Shown piece by piece: positions 31,910-42,495 of a stretch of 64,000 bases of DNA. Below the pieces are notes generated by a model that was given only the letters and a program-made list of their open reading frames with translations, had not been told where the DNA came from and ran no database searches. The stretch's first letter is position 1, and every line of letters starts with the position of its first letter. The position numbers and the translations under genes were made by a program. Origin of the DNA: Takakia lepidozioides (Eukaryota > Streptophyta > Takakiopsida > Takakiales > Takakiaceae). The DNA is taken from positions 29,493,053 to 29,557,052 of the forward strand of contig CM060732.1 in assembly GCA_030704615.1 (NCBI GenBank), given 5' to 3'.

Positions 31910-32975
31910 GTGATCCTTGGACTTCCCTGGTTCGTACTTCACAATCCTGACATCGACTGGCGATCGCGAAAAATTTTTGCAAGACAAAAATGTAGAAATA
32001 TCAAAGGTATTCAATCCATGTTCCTTGGAGCTAGAGCTTTCATGAGAGCTACCAAAAAGGATGCGGCATTTGCACTTTATGCGACTCCGATCAAGACCAC
32101 AACAGACAAAGGTACTTCAACATTACCCGCTCAATATCAAGATTTCAAGGATGTTTTCGACAAGAAAATTGCAGACATATTGCCAGAACATCGACCTTAT
32201 GACTGTGCAATTGAGTTACAAGAAGGAGCCCAACCACTATTCGGCCCAATCTATAACTTATCCCAGACGGAGTTGGCTGCATTACGTGAATACATTGATG
32301 AAAATTTGTCGAAGCACTTCATCCCACATTCAAAATCACCTGCGGGGGCGCCTATCTTGTTTGTGAAAAAGAAGGACGGGTCATCACGCATGTGTGTAGA
32401 CTATCGCGGTCTCAACAAAGTCACAATTAAGAATCGTTATCCGTTGCCGCTGATTTCTGGGCTTCTCGACCAGCTGGGACGAGCGAAGATTTTCACCAAA
32501 ATTGACTTGAGAAGAGCTTATAACCTTGTACGGATTTTTTTTTTAAAACGAATGAAAAACAACTTTTCGAACAAGGTATGGACATTTTGAATACAGTGTT
32601 ATGTCTTTCGGTCTTACAAATGCTCCAGCAATTTTCCAACATATGATGAATGACATCTTTCGAGAATTTTCGGATGACTTTGTAATCATCTATTTGGACG
32701 ACATTTTGATATTTTCATAGAATGAAGAAGAACATGGCCGCCATGTACGCCTTGTCCTTGATAAATTAAGAGAAAGAGGACTATATGCCAAGTTGGAAAA
32801 ATGTCTTTTCCATCAATCTGAGGTCGAATTTCTGGGATATATTATTTTCGACAAAGACGTCTTTATGGATCAGAAGAAAATACAAACCATCATCGAGTGG
32901 ATTAAACCAACTTCGGTCCGAGATGTACATTGTTTTCTGGGTTTTGCAAATTTCTATAGAATCTTTATCAAGGAC
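31910..32975 (+). pseudogene. pol: Element B reverse transcriptase, interrupted by element C
   Basis: [20 protein letters not shown], then [13 protein letters not shown] (motif with the first catalytic Asp), a frameshift near 32540 at a T-run, then [11 protein letters not shown], and YLDDILIFS with the YXDD site at about 32692-32703. A TAG follows at 32718. EFLGYIIFD and VRDVHCFLGFANFYRIFIKD complete the palm and connection before C cuts it at 32975. Sequence style is that of chromoviruses. Confidence 0.85.
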
Positions 32976-33932
32976 TGTTAGAGGACTGTAGGGGACTTAG
33001 ACACTTATACGGGATCTGTAGGGTACCCTTAATTTTGCACAGACTGAGACCAACAGGAGCCTTAGGGGTGACAGCAGCGCACTGTAGAGGGGGGTTACAC
33101 AGTCGTCACAGCCGACATAGCCCGTCACAGTCGTCACAGCCCACACAGGCCACACAGCCGACACAGCCCGTCACAGTCGTCACAGACCACACAGCCCACA
33201 CAGCCCACACAGCCGTCACAGTCGTCACAGCCCACACAGCCAACACAGCCCGTCACAGTCGTTACAGCAGACACAGCCCACACAGCCCGTCACGCTTGAC
33301 ACAGCTGTCACGATAATAGGGAACGAAGAGTAGGACAGGGAACGACTGTGGGAACAACACCTGTGAAGGGAACATGTTAGTTCACAGACGACGGTTAGAG
33401 AGGGAAACGGTTAGAACCGCGGATAGGAGGATAAAGGGAGAAACGGGAATGAAGGGGAGATTATTCGGAGGAGGACTTGGGAGTCAGGCAGGAGCGGAGA
33501 TAGGCAAGAGATGGAGAGCACGATGAAGGAGAAAAGAGGATTAGTAGATGCTTGTTATATGCAAAGCTGTAGTGATATTGGAGAGCAGATTAGAGACATA
33601 ATGGCTTCGGCCTGATACCTGATAAATCATAATCTGATACTTATACGATACAATCACACTGTGTAGAGAGATCTGAGTGAAGCTGTGGATTGAATGGATG
33701 AGTGAAGGAAACCGATAGATTGATGAAGCAAACTGATACTTAATTATCAATGGTAAGGTAGCTAAGATGAATGCGGAAAGGGAAACAAATAGGAAACACC
33801 CCCATGATACACTAGCTGTAGGTCATGACTGATTGTTCTGCGCGGGCTGAGTACTTAGAGATTTCCAACTCTTCTATCTTGGAGTTTCCGCCTCGGATAG
33901 CGAAGGGATGGGTGAGTAAAAGCCGCGCGACA
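32976..33932 (+). repeat. Element C 5' LTR
   Basis: 957 bp from tgttagagg to gcgcgaca. It contains a cacagcc-rich stretch (33080-33310) and matches the 3' LTR of D (52616-53531, inverted) and the shorter 3' LTR of C. Confidence 0.93.
33080..33310 (+). repeat. Low-complexity cacagtcgt/cacagcc repeat in element C LTR
   Basis: Five- and ten-base words (cacagtcgt, cacagcca, cacagcccgt) repeat about twenty times. The same stretch exists, with different copy number, at 45150-45260 and, inverted, at 53235-53405. It contributes to LTR length differences. Confidence 0.85.
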
Positions 33933-33934
33933 TT

Positions 33935-33953
33935 TGGCGACCATACTGGGGAC
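33935..33953 (+). promoter_or_regulatory. Primer-binding site of element C
   Basis: tggcgaccatactggggac, two bases after the LTR end, identical to the site of element A at 6954. Confidence 0.65.
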
Positions 33954-35454
33954 CTGGGACATGAACAACCAGATGTGACAGGCATCTGGTGGGATCATGG
34001 TGGTTGGACCATTAAAGAATTTGAAGTGAATCAAATTCCCTGTGGAACGAAGGAAGAAAGATTGTCCAAACAATTCTTTCAAAGGTTCTTGGAATTGCCA
34101 GACGGATGTAAAGAAAATATTCTTAAACGAGTGCATGATGCTGATCCAGAATGGGGTCTGGAGAAAGGAGTGATAAAGATTTATCAGGTAGCCTGTAGAG
34201 GAAGAGCACGTTGGTTACCAACATTGGTTTATGTGATAGCGTTGCTATCCATTAAACGAGTAGAGTTTGAAGGCTGGGAAGAAAGAAAGGTGAATGTTTA
34301 TACTCATATGCATGAAGAGCTTGTACTGGTAAAGAATTGGATTCCAAAGGATATTTTGTGGATCAAACTCACACCAAGAACAGCTTTTCAGACTTGTTTG
34401 CCATATGGTTATATGGTAACGGAGACTTCAAGTATAGCCAAGGGTGCATTGAAGCTTGAAAGAAACCCAGGCATATACGAGAGATATTACAGAAGAGAGT
34501 TTTGGTTATTGCCACATTAAAAGAAATGAAAGACATGGGACATGAGTGATGAAAGAGAAGCTAGACGACAGAGATATTCAAAAAGAGAAAGCTATCTGAA
34601 AGCTAATTATCCATATCTTTGGGAGAGAGGAATAGACATAGGGGAATCATCTGGACCTCTCACACCATCAAGATCAAAAAGTGCATCACCTATACCGGAA
34701 GAACTAGAGTTGGATGCCACTCCTTCTGTTTCTTTGCAAGAAAGATTAAGGGAATTGGTACAGGAAGAAGATCAATCACGAGGTGAAAGATCTGAGGTAC
34801 ATCCTTGGATAAAAGACTTGACAGAAATCTTTGATAAGAGTTGGCATGGAACACCAAAAGCAGGAACTCCAGTTTCTGAAGCAGAAGATGAAGAAGGAGA
34901 AGAGGATGTGGCAGAGCCAACGGAGAGTTCAGACTCTCCAACACCATTACAGTTGAGTTACATGAGTGAAGAAGAAAACCCAGAACTTGGAGGATGAAAA
35001 CAGAGAGAAGAAATTAGAAGAGGAAGAATATGAAGAAGAAGTAGACCCAACAGCTGAGGTTGAGACTACAACCAGGACATCCCAACCCGTTGGACCTGGA
35101 TCAAGTGGAGCACTTGGATCACAGGCCAACGAAGGTGTCGGCTCAGGGGGATCAGGGGGCTGCCTGGATCTGGCTCTGGGGGGACAGGGAGTGTGGGAAG
35201 TAGTGCAACTGAAGCTGGGAATACTGTGAATATCGTGGGCCAGAAGCAAGGAGTGCTCAAGGGCCACCACTTGGTGGAAGATCCACCACAAAAACAACAG
35301 GTCCAGAAGGACCAGCACCAGCAAGGGTGCCAGCACCTGTCAGTGGGCAGAAGGTAGGGCCACAGATGGCGTTACAACCAACACGGGCAAAACCACCCTT
35401 TCCAATATATTCAGGAAAGGGGATCCCGATGTACACATTAGCCAATTTGAGCAC
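33954..35454 (+). pseudogene. gag: Element C gag, N-terminal domain and acidic linker
   Basis: A frame open to 34520 (LSKQFFQRFLELPDGCK, DPEWGLEKGVIKIY, VKNWIPKDILWIK) corresponds to the N-terminal gag region of A. Frames 34542-34997 and 34966-35229 are charged and Ser/Thr/Glu-rich, then Gly-rich, and need frameshifts to join. The same order, inverted, is at 62700-63971 in element D. Confidence 0.6.
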
Positions 35455-36571
35455 ATGTGTATAGTGAACAATGAGAATGGCGATGATGCCAAGATGAGAC
35501 TGTTTCCTTGTTCACTTATCAAGAAAGCAAGTGAATGGTATGCAAGATTCCCTGATAATCATTTCCTAACCTGGAATGGCTTGAATACAGCATTTCGAAA
35601 TAGGTTCAGGACAAGTAAAACTGAGGATGAAGTGTATGGAAGTTTACAACAGCTGAAGCAGAAGAAGCATGAAACTGTTGAAGAGTATATGGAGAAGATG
35701 GAATTGATGATGAAAAAGCTGGCTGCAGTACCAGCGCCCGGTTTACAGAAGACTTGGTTTGTGAGTGGATTAAGACCAGAGTTGCAAAAGAAAGTGGATA
35801 TGTTACCCCATAATACAGTGGAGGAGGCATTTGAAACTGCGAACAGAATTGAGCAATTGGGAATGCTCAGGAGAGAGAAAAAAGAAGAGATGAGGACTCT
35901 GAGGATGAGTCAGATGAAGAAGAAGAGCAAGAAAAAAAGAAAGAGTAAGAGAAAGGAGAAGTTGAAGAGGGATAACTATGAAAAAAAAATTGGAAGAAAT
36001 CTTGAAGAAGTATGCCACAGAGGCTGCAACACATTGGAGGAAGGGTGTATGGTGTGCAAAGTGCCAGAATGAAGGCCATACCACCACAGAATGCCACATG
36101 AAGGAGAAACACTGTACTATCTGTAAAATGGATAACCATTCTACTGAGAATTGTTACTACAACAGAAGGACAGCTGCAAGAGAACCTAGGCAAGTAAGGG
36201 TGCATCAGGTGCAGCCCCAGCCAAGAAGAAACAATGATCAGGACCACTATGGTAGGTCTGGTGGTTATAACAATGGCATGGAAGGGAGAGGTAATTCAAG
36301 AGGGAATTACCAAGGAAATTCCAGAGGCAACTATCAGGGTAATCCAAGGGGGAATTACCAGCCCGGGAATCAGGATTATAGAAATAATCCAAGAACAGAC
36401 CAAGGGCGAGGACCCAATGGTGAAGAGCTATGTTACTATTGTAATCAGCCAGGACATCGCAAGGCAGCCTGTTCATTCTGGATAAGACACCAGAATGAGA
36501 TGAGAGCTCCTGTGAATGAGGGCCCAGTGGTGGCAGCTCACATGGTTAGGCCATGTTTGTACCAGAAGTAA
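35455..36571 (+). pseudogene. gag: Element C gag: capsid domain and three zinc knuckles
   Basis: The capsid domain covers 35455-35870 (MRLFPCSLIKKASEWYARFP to KTWFVSGLRPEL). After a Lys/Glu-rich linker and a frameshift near 35980 the knuckles CAKCQNEGHTTTEC, CTICKMDNHSTENC and CYYCNQPGHRKAAC follow, separated by GNxRGNYQ repeats (36290-36365), an RNA-binding type of sequence. The knuckles match those of elements A and D. Confidence 0.85.
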
Positions 36572-37565
36572 GTACAATGATAGTAACAAGAAGTAAAGCC
36601 AAACTAATACCTCCAGTAGAAGAGGAAGAAGATGAGAATGGAAGTGGCAATGATATGCCTGAAGATGAAGAGACTTGGAAGATGAGAAGGAACTGCACAA
36701 GGAAGTGGCAGATACTATAAGGGAAATGCAAAAGAGTACTGATATTCCTGTGGCAGATTCCTCTGATTCGGATGGAGAAAAAGAAGGGAGTGAGGAAGAA
36801 AGGAAAAAAAAAAAGATGCAGACATGCAAAGTAATGAAGAGACTTTGGCTGAAGTAATATGTCAGACCAAAGCAGAAATTACCATTGGACAGCTATTAGC
36901 TGTGGCACCTTATTGTAGGCACAGGCTGTATCAGGCAATCAATCGAATTGCCCAAGAGACAGGAAACACAGACCTGAACAGCAAGGTGACCAGTTATAAT
37001 GTGAAGCCGGAAGGGCGAGAACCAGTCATGGACTTTGATGATTCTATGCCAGTAATCCAATTGAGAATTGGAAGCACAGAACTAACTGATGTACTGATAG
37101 ATGGTGGTTCTGGAGTAAATATCATGACAGACCAATTAAGGAAGAAGCTTGGTCTAAGTAACATGAAACCAGCCCCATTTACAGTAACAATGGCAGATCA
37201 AAGAAGTGTACAGCCATTGGGATTTAAGAGGAGTTAAGATACAGATACAGAAAATGATCTTTATGATCACAGTAACTGTATTAAAAATGGATGAAGTCAT
37301 GGAGGCTTACTCCTTATTATTGGGACGTCCGTGGCTGAAACAGGCCAGGGTATTCCATGACTGGAATTCTCAGTTACTAACTGTGCATAATGGGATGCAC
37401 GAGATACAAATTACCACAAAGAAATCTAGTAGATTACCTGCTACAAGAAGACCTCGAGGAGTCAGAGAGTATGACTGGAGAGGAGGACTGGATGAGGAGC
37501 AGGAAGCTACCTTGCTGCACACCCAGAGTGGGAGCAGGTTGCAGAGATGCGGCTGGAAAGCCTAA
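36572..37565 (+). pseudogene. pro: Element C protease region
   Basis: TLAEVICQTKAEITIGQLL precedes a fold with VLIDGGSGVNIMT (nt 37091-37129), retropepsin-like with DGG at the active site, then APFTVTMADQRSVQPLG and, after a shift near 37230, YSLLLGRPWLKQA. Several frames are needed. Confidence 0.8.
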
Positions 37566-37639
37566 GTTGTTTAAGAGGTATCTGCTGTGGTGTAGTGACA
37601 GCAACACCAATTGAAGAGGAAACCAGCAGTTACCCACCA

Positions 37640-38780
37640 CATTTCTATGAAGAAAAGGAGGAGAATAGAAATCCTAGAAGAACCAGCCACTGTGAGCTTA
37701 CAGGATGAAGTGGTGACTGGTTGGACAATCACAGCTGATGAGCAGGTGAGAGAAGTAAATGTGGGAACTCAGGAGGAACCGAGAGGATGGTGAAAGTAGG
37801 AGCTGATTTGGAGCCGGAATTCTTCGAAGAAGCTAAAAGCTTGTTCATCAAATACAGAGATGTATTTGCTTGGAGCTATGAGGATCTAAAAGGGATACCA
37901 CCTGAAGTCTGTCAGCATAAGATTGAACTGGAACCAGGGTCAGTACCAATCAAGCAGGCGAGGTATAGAATGAATCCCAACTACGCACAGAAGGTTGGAG
38001 AAGAGATAAAGAAGTTGGCTGAGGCTAAGTTTATATACCCAATAGAGTATACAACTTGGTTGTCACCCATTGTTATAGTTCCCAAGAAGAATGGCAAACT
38101 AAGAGTATGTGTGAACTATAAGAAGCTGAATGCTTGTACGAAGAAAATCCTTTCCCTTTGCCATTCACAGAAGCAGTATTAGACACTGTGGCAGGCCATG
38201 AGATGTACTCATTCATGGATGGCTTCAGTGGTTATAATCAAGTGCAAGTGGCAGAAGAAGACCAAGGGAAAACAGCTTTCATCACAGACTGGGGGGCTTA
38301 TGCATACAAAGTCATGCCCTTTGGACTTTGTAATGCACCAGCGACCTTTCAGAGAGTGATAAGTGAATCTTTTCATGAGTATCTGGATGATTTCATGCAG
38401 GTTTCTTGGATGATTTCAGTGTACAGCTCTAAGAATGAGCACTTGCATAAATTGGAGTTATGCCTGGCCAGATGCAGGATGAGAGGTCTGGGCTTGAATC
38501 CAGAGAAGTGTACTTTCTGTGTGAACTCAGGGGTGCTTCTGGGACACATTGTGTGTAAGAAGGGACTTCTTGTGGATCCCAGGAAGACAGAGTCCATTAA
38601 AGTCTCTCCACCACCAGTGAATGTTAAGAGTTTAAGGAGATTCCTTGGGCAAACCAGTTATTACAGAAGATTTGTCAAAAGGTATGCACAAATAGCAGCA
38701 CCATTGAGCAAGCTTCTGAAGAAAGATGCAGTGTTTGCCTGGACAGCTGAATGTCAACAGGCGTTTGAGGAACTTACACT
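37640..38780 (+). pseudogene. pol: Element C reverse transcriptase with damaged catalytic motif
   Basis: KAKFIYPIEYTTWLSPIVIV-like fingers (near 38040), then MYSFMDGFSGYNQV (first Asp), VMPFGLCNAPATFQ, and LNPEKCTF, GVLLGHIV, SLRRFLGQTSYYRRF. At 38400-38425, where element D reads FLDDFSVYS, this copy reads SWMISVYS: a one-base and a two-base loss restore the frame but remove the catalytic Asp pair. Another shift lies near 38150. The enzyme cannot be active. Confidence 0.85.
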
Positions 38781-39274
38781 GTCAGTAGTAACAACTACAC
38801 CTGTGCTGATTAACCCTCACTGGCATGTAGTATTTCATGTTCACTGCGATGCATCAGGAGAAGCGTTGGGAGCGGTGTTAGCCCAGAATGTTACAGGGAA
38901 TATAGATTCACCTGTACTATGCTAGCCGGTTGATGAACAGTGCTGAGAGGAACTATAGCACAACGGAAAGAGAAGCATTGGCAATGATTTATGCAGTCAA
39001 GAAATTCAGGCATTACCTATTGGGAAGAAAGTTTATGTTTTATGTGGATCACCAGGCTCTGATATATCTGGTGAACAAACCTTTGATAAGTGGAAGGATA
39101 GCGAGGTGGTTAATAATCTTGCATGAGTTTGAGTTCGAGGTTATTTACAAGCCTGGCCGTTTTGCATCTTGTGGCAGATCATTTGTCACGACTAACAACA
39201 GGAGAGGCCGCCACAGGAGTGGACGATCAGTTACCTGATGCGAGTTTATTTGTAATGGAGGTGCAAGGAAGTGC
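38781..39274 (+). pseudogene. Element C RNase H
   Basis: VFHVHCDASGEALGAVL (first Asp), NYSTTEREALAMIYAVKKF (Glu), FYVDHQALIYL (Asp) and FEVIYKPGR are RNase H of Ty3 type, degrading RNA in the hybrid. A stop near 38925 and a shift near 39160 break it. Confidence 0.85.
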
Positions 39275-40563
39275 AGATGAATGGTTAGATTGGCAGTGGC
39301 CAATCAGATACTACCTTGCTCATGGTCAGTGCCCACCTAGTTATGGTAAGGAGCAGAGGAAGAGAATTGCTATCAAAGCTTTACCTTATACTATGGTAGG
39401 AAGCAGAATGTATAAGTTAGGACCTGATGGAGTACTAAAACGATGCTTGTACCACCATGAAGTAAATAAAGTCTTGGAGGAAGTTCATAAAGGAGTGGCT
39501 GGAGGTCATTTTGGAGAGAGACTACCAGTAGAAAGATACTACTCGCAGGATACTGGTGGCCTACTTTGTTCAAAGATGTACATGAGTATTGTCAGAAGTG
39601 TGATGAATGTCAGAGGCTAGGACCTTTGCAGAGATCTGGAAGAATGGCCTTGCATCCTACAATGCCTACGGAACCATTTCAGAAATGGGGACTAGACTTT
39701 GTTGGACCAATTAATCCACCATCCAAGAATACACGAAACAGGTACATAATTACAGCCACTGATTATACTACAAAGTGGGTGGAAGCTAAAGCTTTGGGAC
39801 AACACAGCCAAGTCCACAGCAAGGTTCCTGTACGAGAACATACTTACACGATTTGGATGTCCCTTAGAATTTATCAGTGATCAAGGAAGTCACTTCATGA
39901 ATGAGACCATTGAGTTATTGACTAAAGAGTTTATGATTGTGCATAGAAAGAGTACAACATATTACCCACAGGGTAATGGCAGGCAGAGGCTACCAACAAA
40001 ATACTATGTACTATCTTGGCTAAGATAGTCAATGCAAACAGAACGGATTGGGATACAAAGCTGCTGACAGCTTTGTGGTCATACAGGACTTCATATAAAG
40101 TCACCACTAAGTATACACCATTCCAATTAGTTATGGTATGGAAGCCTTACTTCCAGTGGAATTCCTGTTACCTACCATGAGAACGGAGTGGGGAAAAAGA
40201 ATGGAATTGCAAGACTCCATCAAGGTCAGGAAACATGAATTATACCATGTGGAAGAAGTACGTGCTGATGCAGCTGATAATATGACCAGAATTCAGATGA
40301 AGCGAAAGGAACAGTTTGATGAAGGCAAGTTAAAGACTTTTAAGACGGGGGATTTGGTTCTATGGTTGCAGAAGAAAGGAAAGATTCAAGCTTCTAAGCT
40401 TAAATCACCATGGAAAGGACCTTATGTCATACAAAAGATGTATGATAACAACACCGCCATGTTACAAACCATTAACAAAGAAATGCTGGGAAGAGTCAAT
40501 GCAAATAAGTTGAAGGGGTACAGTGGTATCCATGACAAACCCCTGCAGCATGATTTGCATTGA
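39275..40563 (+). pseudogene. int: Element C integrase
   Basis: Zinc domain HHEVNKVLEEVHKGVAGGHF, CQKCDECQRLG; core [23 protein letters not shown], then a shift near 39800, SDQGSHF and, after a further shift near 39980, the Glu region; the C-terminal segment (40138-40563) is open with KSPWKGPYVIQKMYDNN and VNANKLKGY. The intact counterpart in D (57628-58752) shows what was lost: small indels near 39520, 39800, 39980 and 40130. Confidence 0.85.
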
Positions 40564-40639
40564 ACCGCAAGAGCAGTCACGGCTGCACCAGTGTTACGAA
40601 CGGAGTATGGAACACTTGTCGCTAGGCCCAGCATATATG

Positions 40640-40855
40640 ACCAGGGTGGCAAAACAAACGTGACACAGCCTATGCCTATCCATCACACAGACAGCCATCA
40701 CGACGTGACACAGCCCCACAGCCCATCACGACGTGACACAGCCTATGCATTATCACAGTACCACAGCCATCACAGCCTATCACATATCACAGCTATCAGT
40801 ATGACACAGCCTGTCACAGCTCAACACAGCCTACTAAAGTTACACGATCCATAGA
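40640..40855 (+). repeat. Low-complexity tcacagcc repeat after the integrase of element C
   Basis: Words cacagcc, gacacagcc and tatcacag recur through the stretch; the inverted counterpart in D is 57295-57485. They resemble the repeat in the LTR of the same element. Confidence 0.8.
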
Positions 40856-41396
40856 ATCAGTGACAAGTGGACACATAAAAAACTTCAGGAAAATGGCTGA
40901 AGGAAGAAGAAACGGAAATTACTTTAAAAATAGACACGTGGAGGTCAGGGTGCGACACACAGCAGAGAATGAAGTGCAAGGACAGGTGTCAAAAAGAAAG
41001 AGGACAAGAACGGCCGTCAAAAGGGATGAAAGGCGGGCCCATTAATGAATACGGAAAAAGGGAAACGGAACGAACGGCAAGTACAGAAAAGCCGAATTCA
41101 TGTCGCATGTGTGATCCTAGTGGACTATCCAACAGGGAAAGTCCACTAAAGAAGATAAAAGTTAAAATCCAGTCACAGCGGATACAGCCAATAGAAAACC
41201 AGAGAAATGATCAAGAAAATGGAGGGAAATTGAGCGCAAGAGGCGGCGTCGTTCTGAGTAACGGGCGTCTCGACAGGACAGGCCATAAATGCTATAACTT
41301 GGAAACTATGGAGGAACTAACAGACTATACGCTCGCAATATTACTTACGCAGTGGCATAGACACGAAACGACAGAGCAGAGCTTTTCTCTTGAGCA

Positions 41397-42490
41397 ATGC
41401 TTGCAAGCCCCGCAGGCTTACAAGAATTACCCATAGCTTTCTGCGGCAACCATACGTTTCTGCTTTGTGCACTACAGGCATTCCTGCAGTTGTTACAGCC
41501 AAAGCAGTTCTGTGAGTCTAAGATGAAGAGAGTGAGAGGAATGGAGGAAATCAGGGTGAAGAGCACCACAATTCTGCAGAAACAAACGATGGCTACCCCA
41601 CAGGCGATAAAGATACTGGAGGAGCTGAGATTGGAAGGATTGCAAAGCTAGATTGGACACTACACCATAGACAGTACATGTTACAATTTTTGCAGAACTT
41701 TGAGCCAAGGACAGGAACAACAACGGTGAAGGGAGTTGAATTAATGATTACTCCCCTATACCTCCAGCAATTGTTTCGATTGCCAGCAGGTCAGGTGCAT
41801 GTGGGGGAACACAGGGCAAGACTGCAAATAGGGGACTTATTCCAAGAAGGGAGTTTCTTTAAAACTCAGGGTTATGCTTGTACCAAAGCTGTGTACCCAG
41901 GGTTAAAAGAGATAGGCCAGGTATTGAACGTTCTGATTGCCCTGAAACAGAACCAACAATATTTGAGCAGATCCTTCACAGAGGAAATACTCAAAGGCCT
42001 GAAGGGACAAGAGGTACAATGGGCGGACATAATGTACAACGCACTGGTAGAGGAGATGAAAAGATTACAAGGTACTACCGCAAAGTCTCCTATCATAGTG
42101 TCTGGCCCAATCATTGCTCAAATAATCCTTAATTCTGGCATACTTAATGCACAAGAAAGGAAGGAAATGGGAGTGTTTGAGCCAGAAACAACTGCAATGG
42201 AAGAGCAAGGCTCTTCACACAGTGAGGGTGGACTAGCAGCACAACCCGAGACTAAGAGGCAGAGAAGGGGAAAGACTGTAGTGGCGGATCCACTGGCTTC
42301 ACGGATTCCGCATGATAATGTTTCCCAAGCTCATGACCAGGAAGGGGCACAGCAGCACAAAAGAATGTTATTACTGGAAGCAGGACCTTCAGAGAGGGAG
42401 GAGGAAGTTACTTCTGCATCACAGCCAACACAGCCACTTGAACGACTTGTCACAAGGTCACAAGTTATCCATGCAGCTCAACCGAAATAA
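41397..42490 (+). pseudogene. Element C 3' frame 1, unknown conserved protein
   Basis: The frame 41678-42490 (270 codons) is open: VELMITPLYLQQLFRLPAG, YPGLKEIGQVLNVLIALKQN, LKGQEVQWADIMYNALVEEM, LNAQERKEMGVFEP, then a charged, basic tail (ETKRQRRGK). Blocks recur in element A (27200-27700). A shorter frame 41397-41651 precedes it (QAFLQLLQPKQF). It lies after integrase; no known domain. Confidence 0.6.
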
Positions 42491-42495
42491 TTGAT

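Noticed and set aside
33035-33316. Ser/His/Thr-Gln repeat proteins from LTR and spacer simple repeats
   Set aside because: Low-complexity translation of cacagcc words; the frame is not kept among the LTR copies.
33825-34000. Start of a gag frame inside the 5' LTR of C
   Set aside because: The frame is open by chance through the LTR end; translation of gag should start after the primer site.
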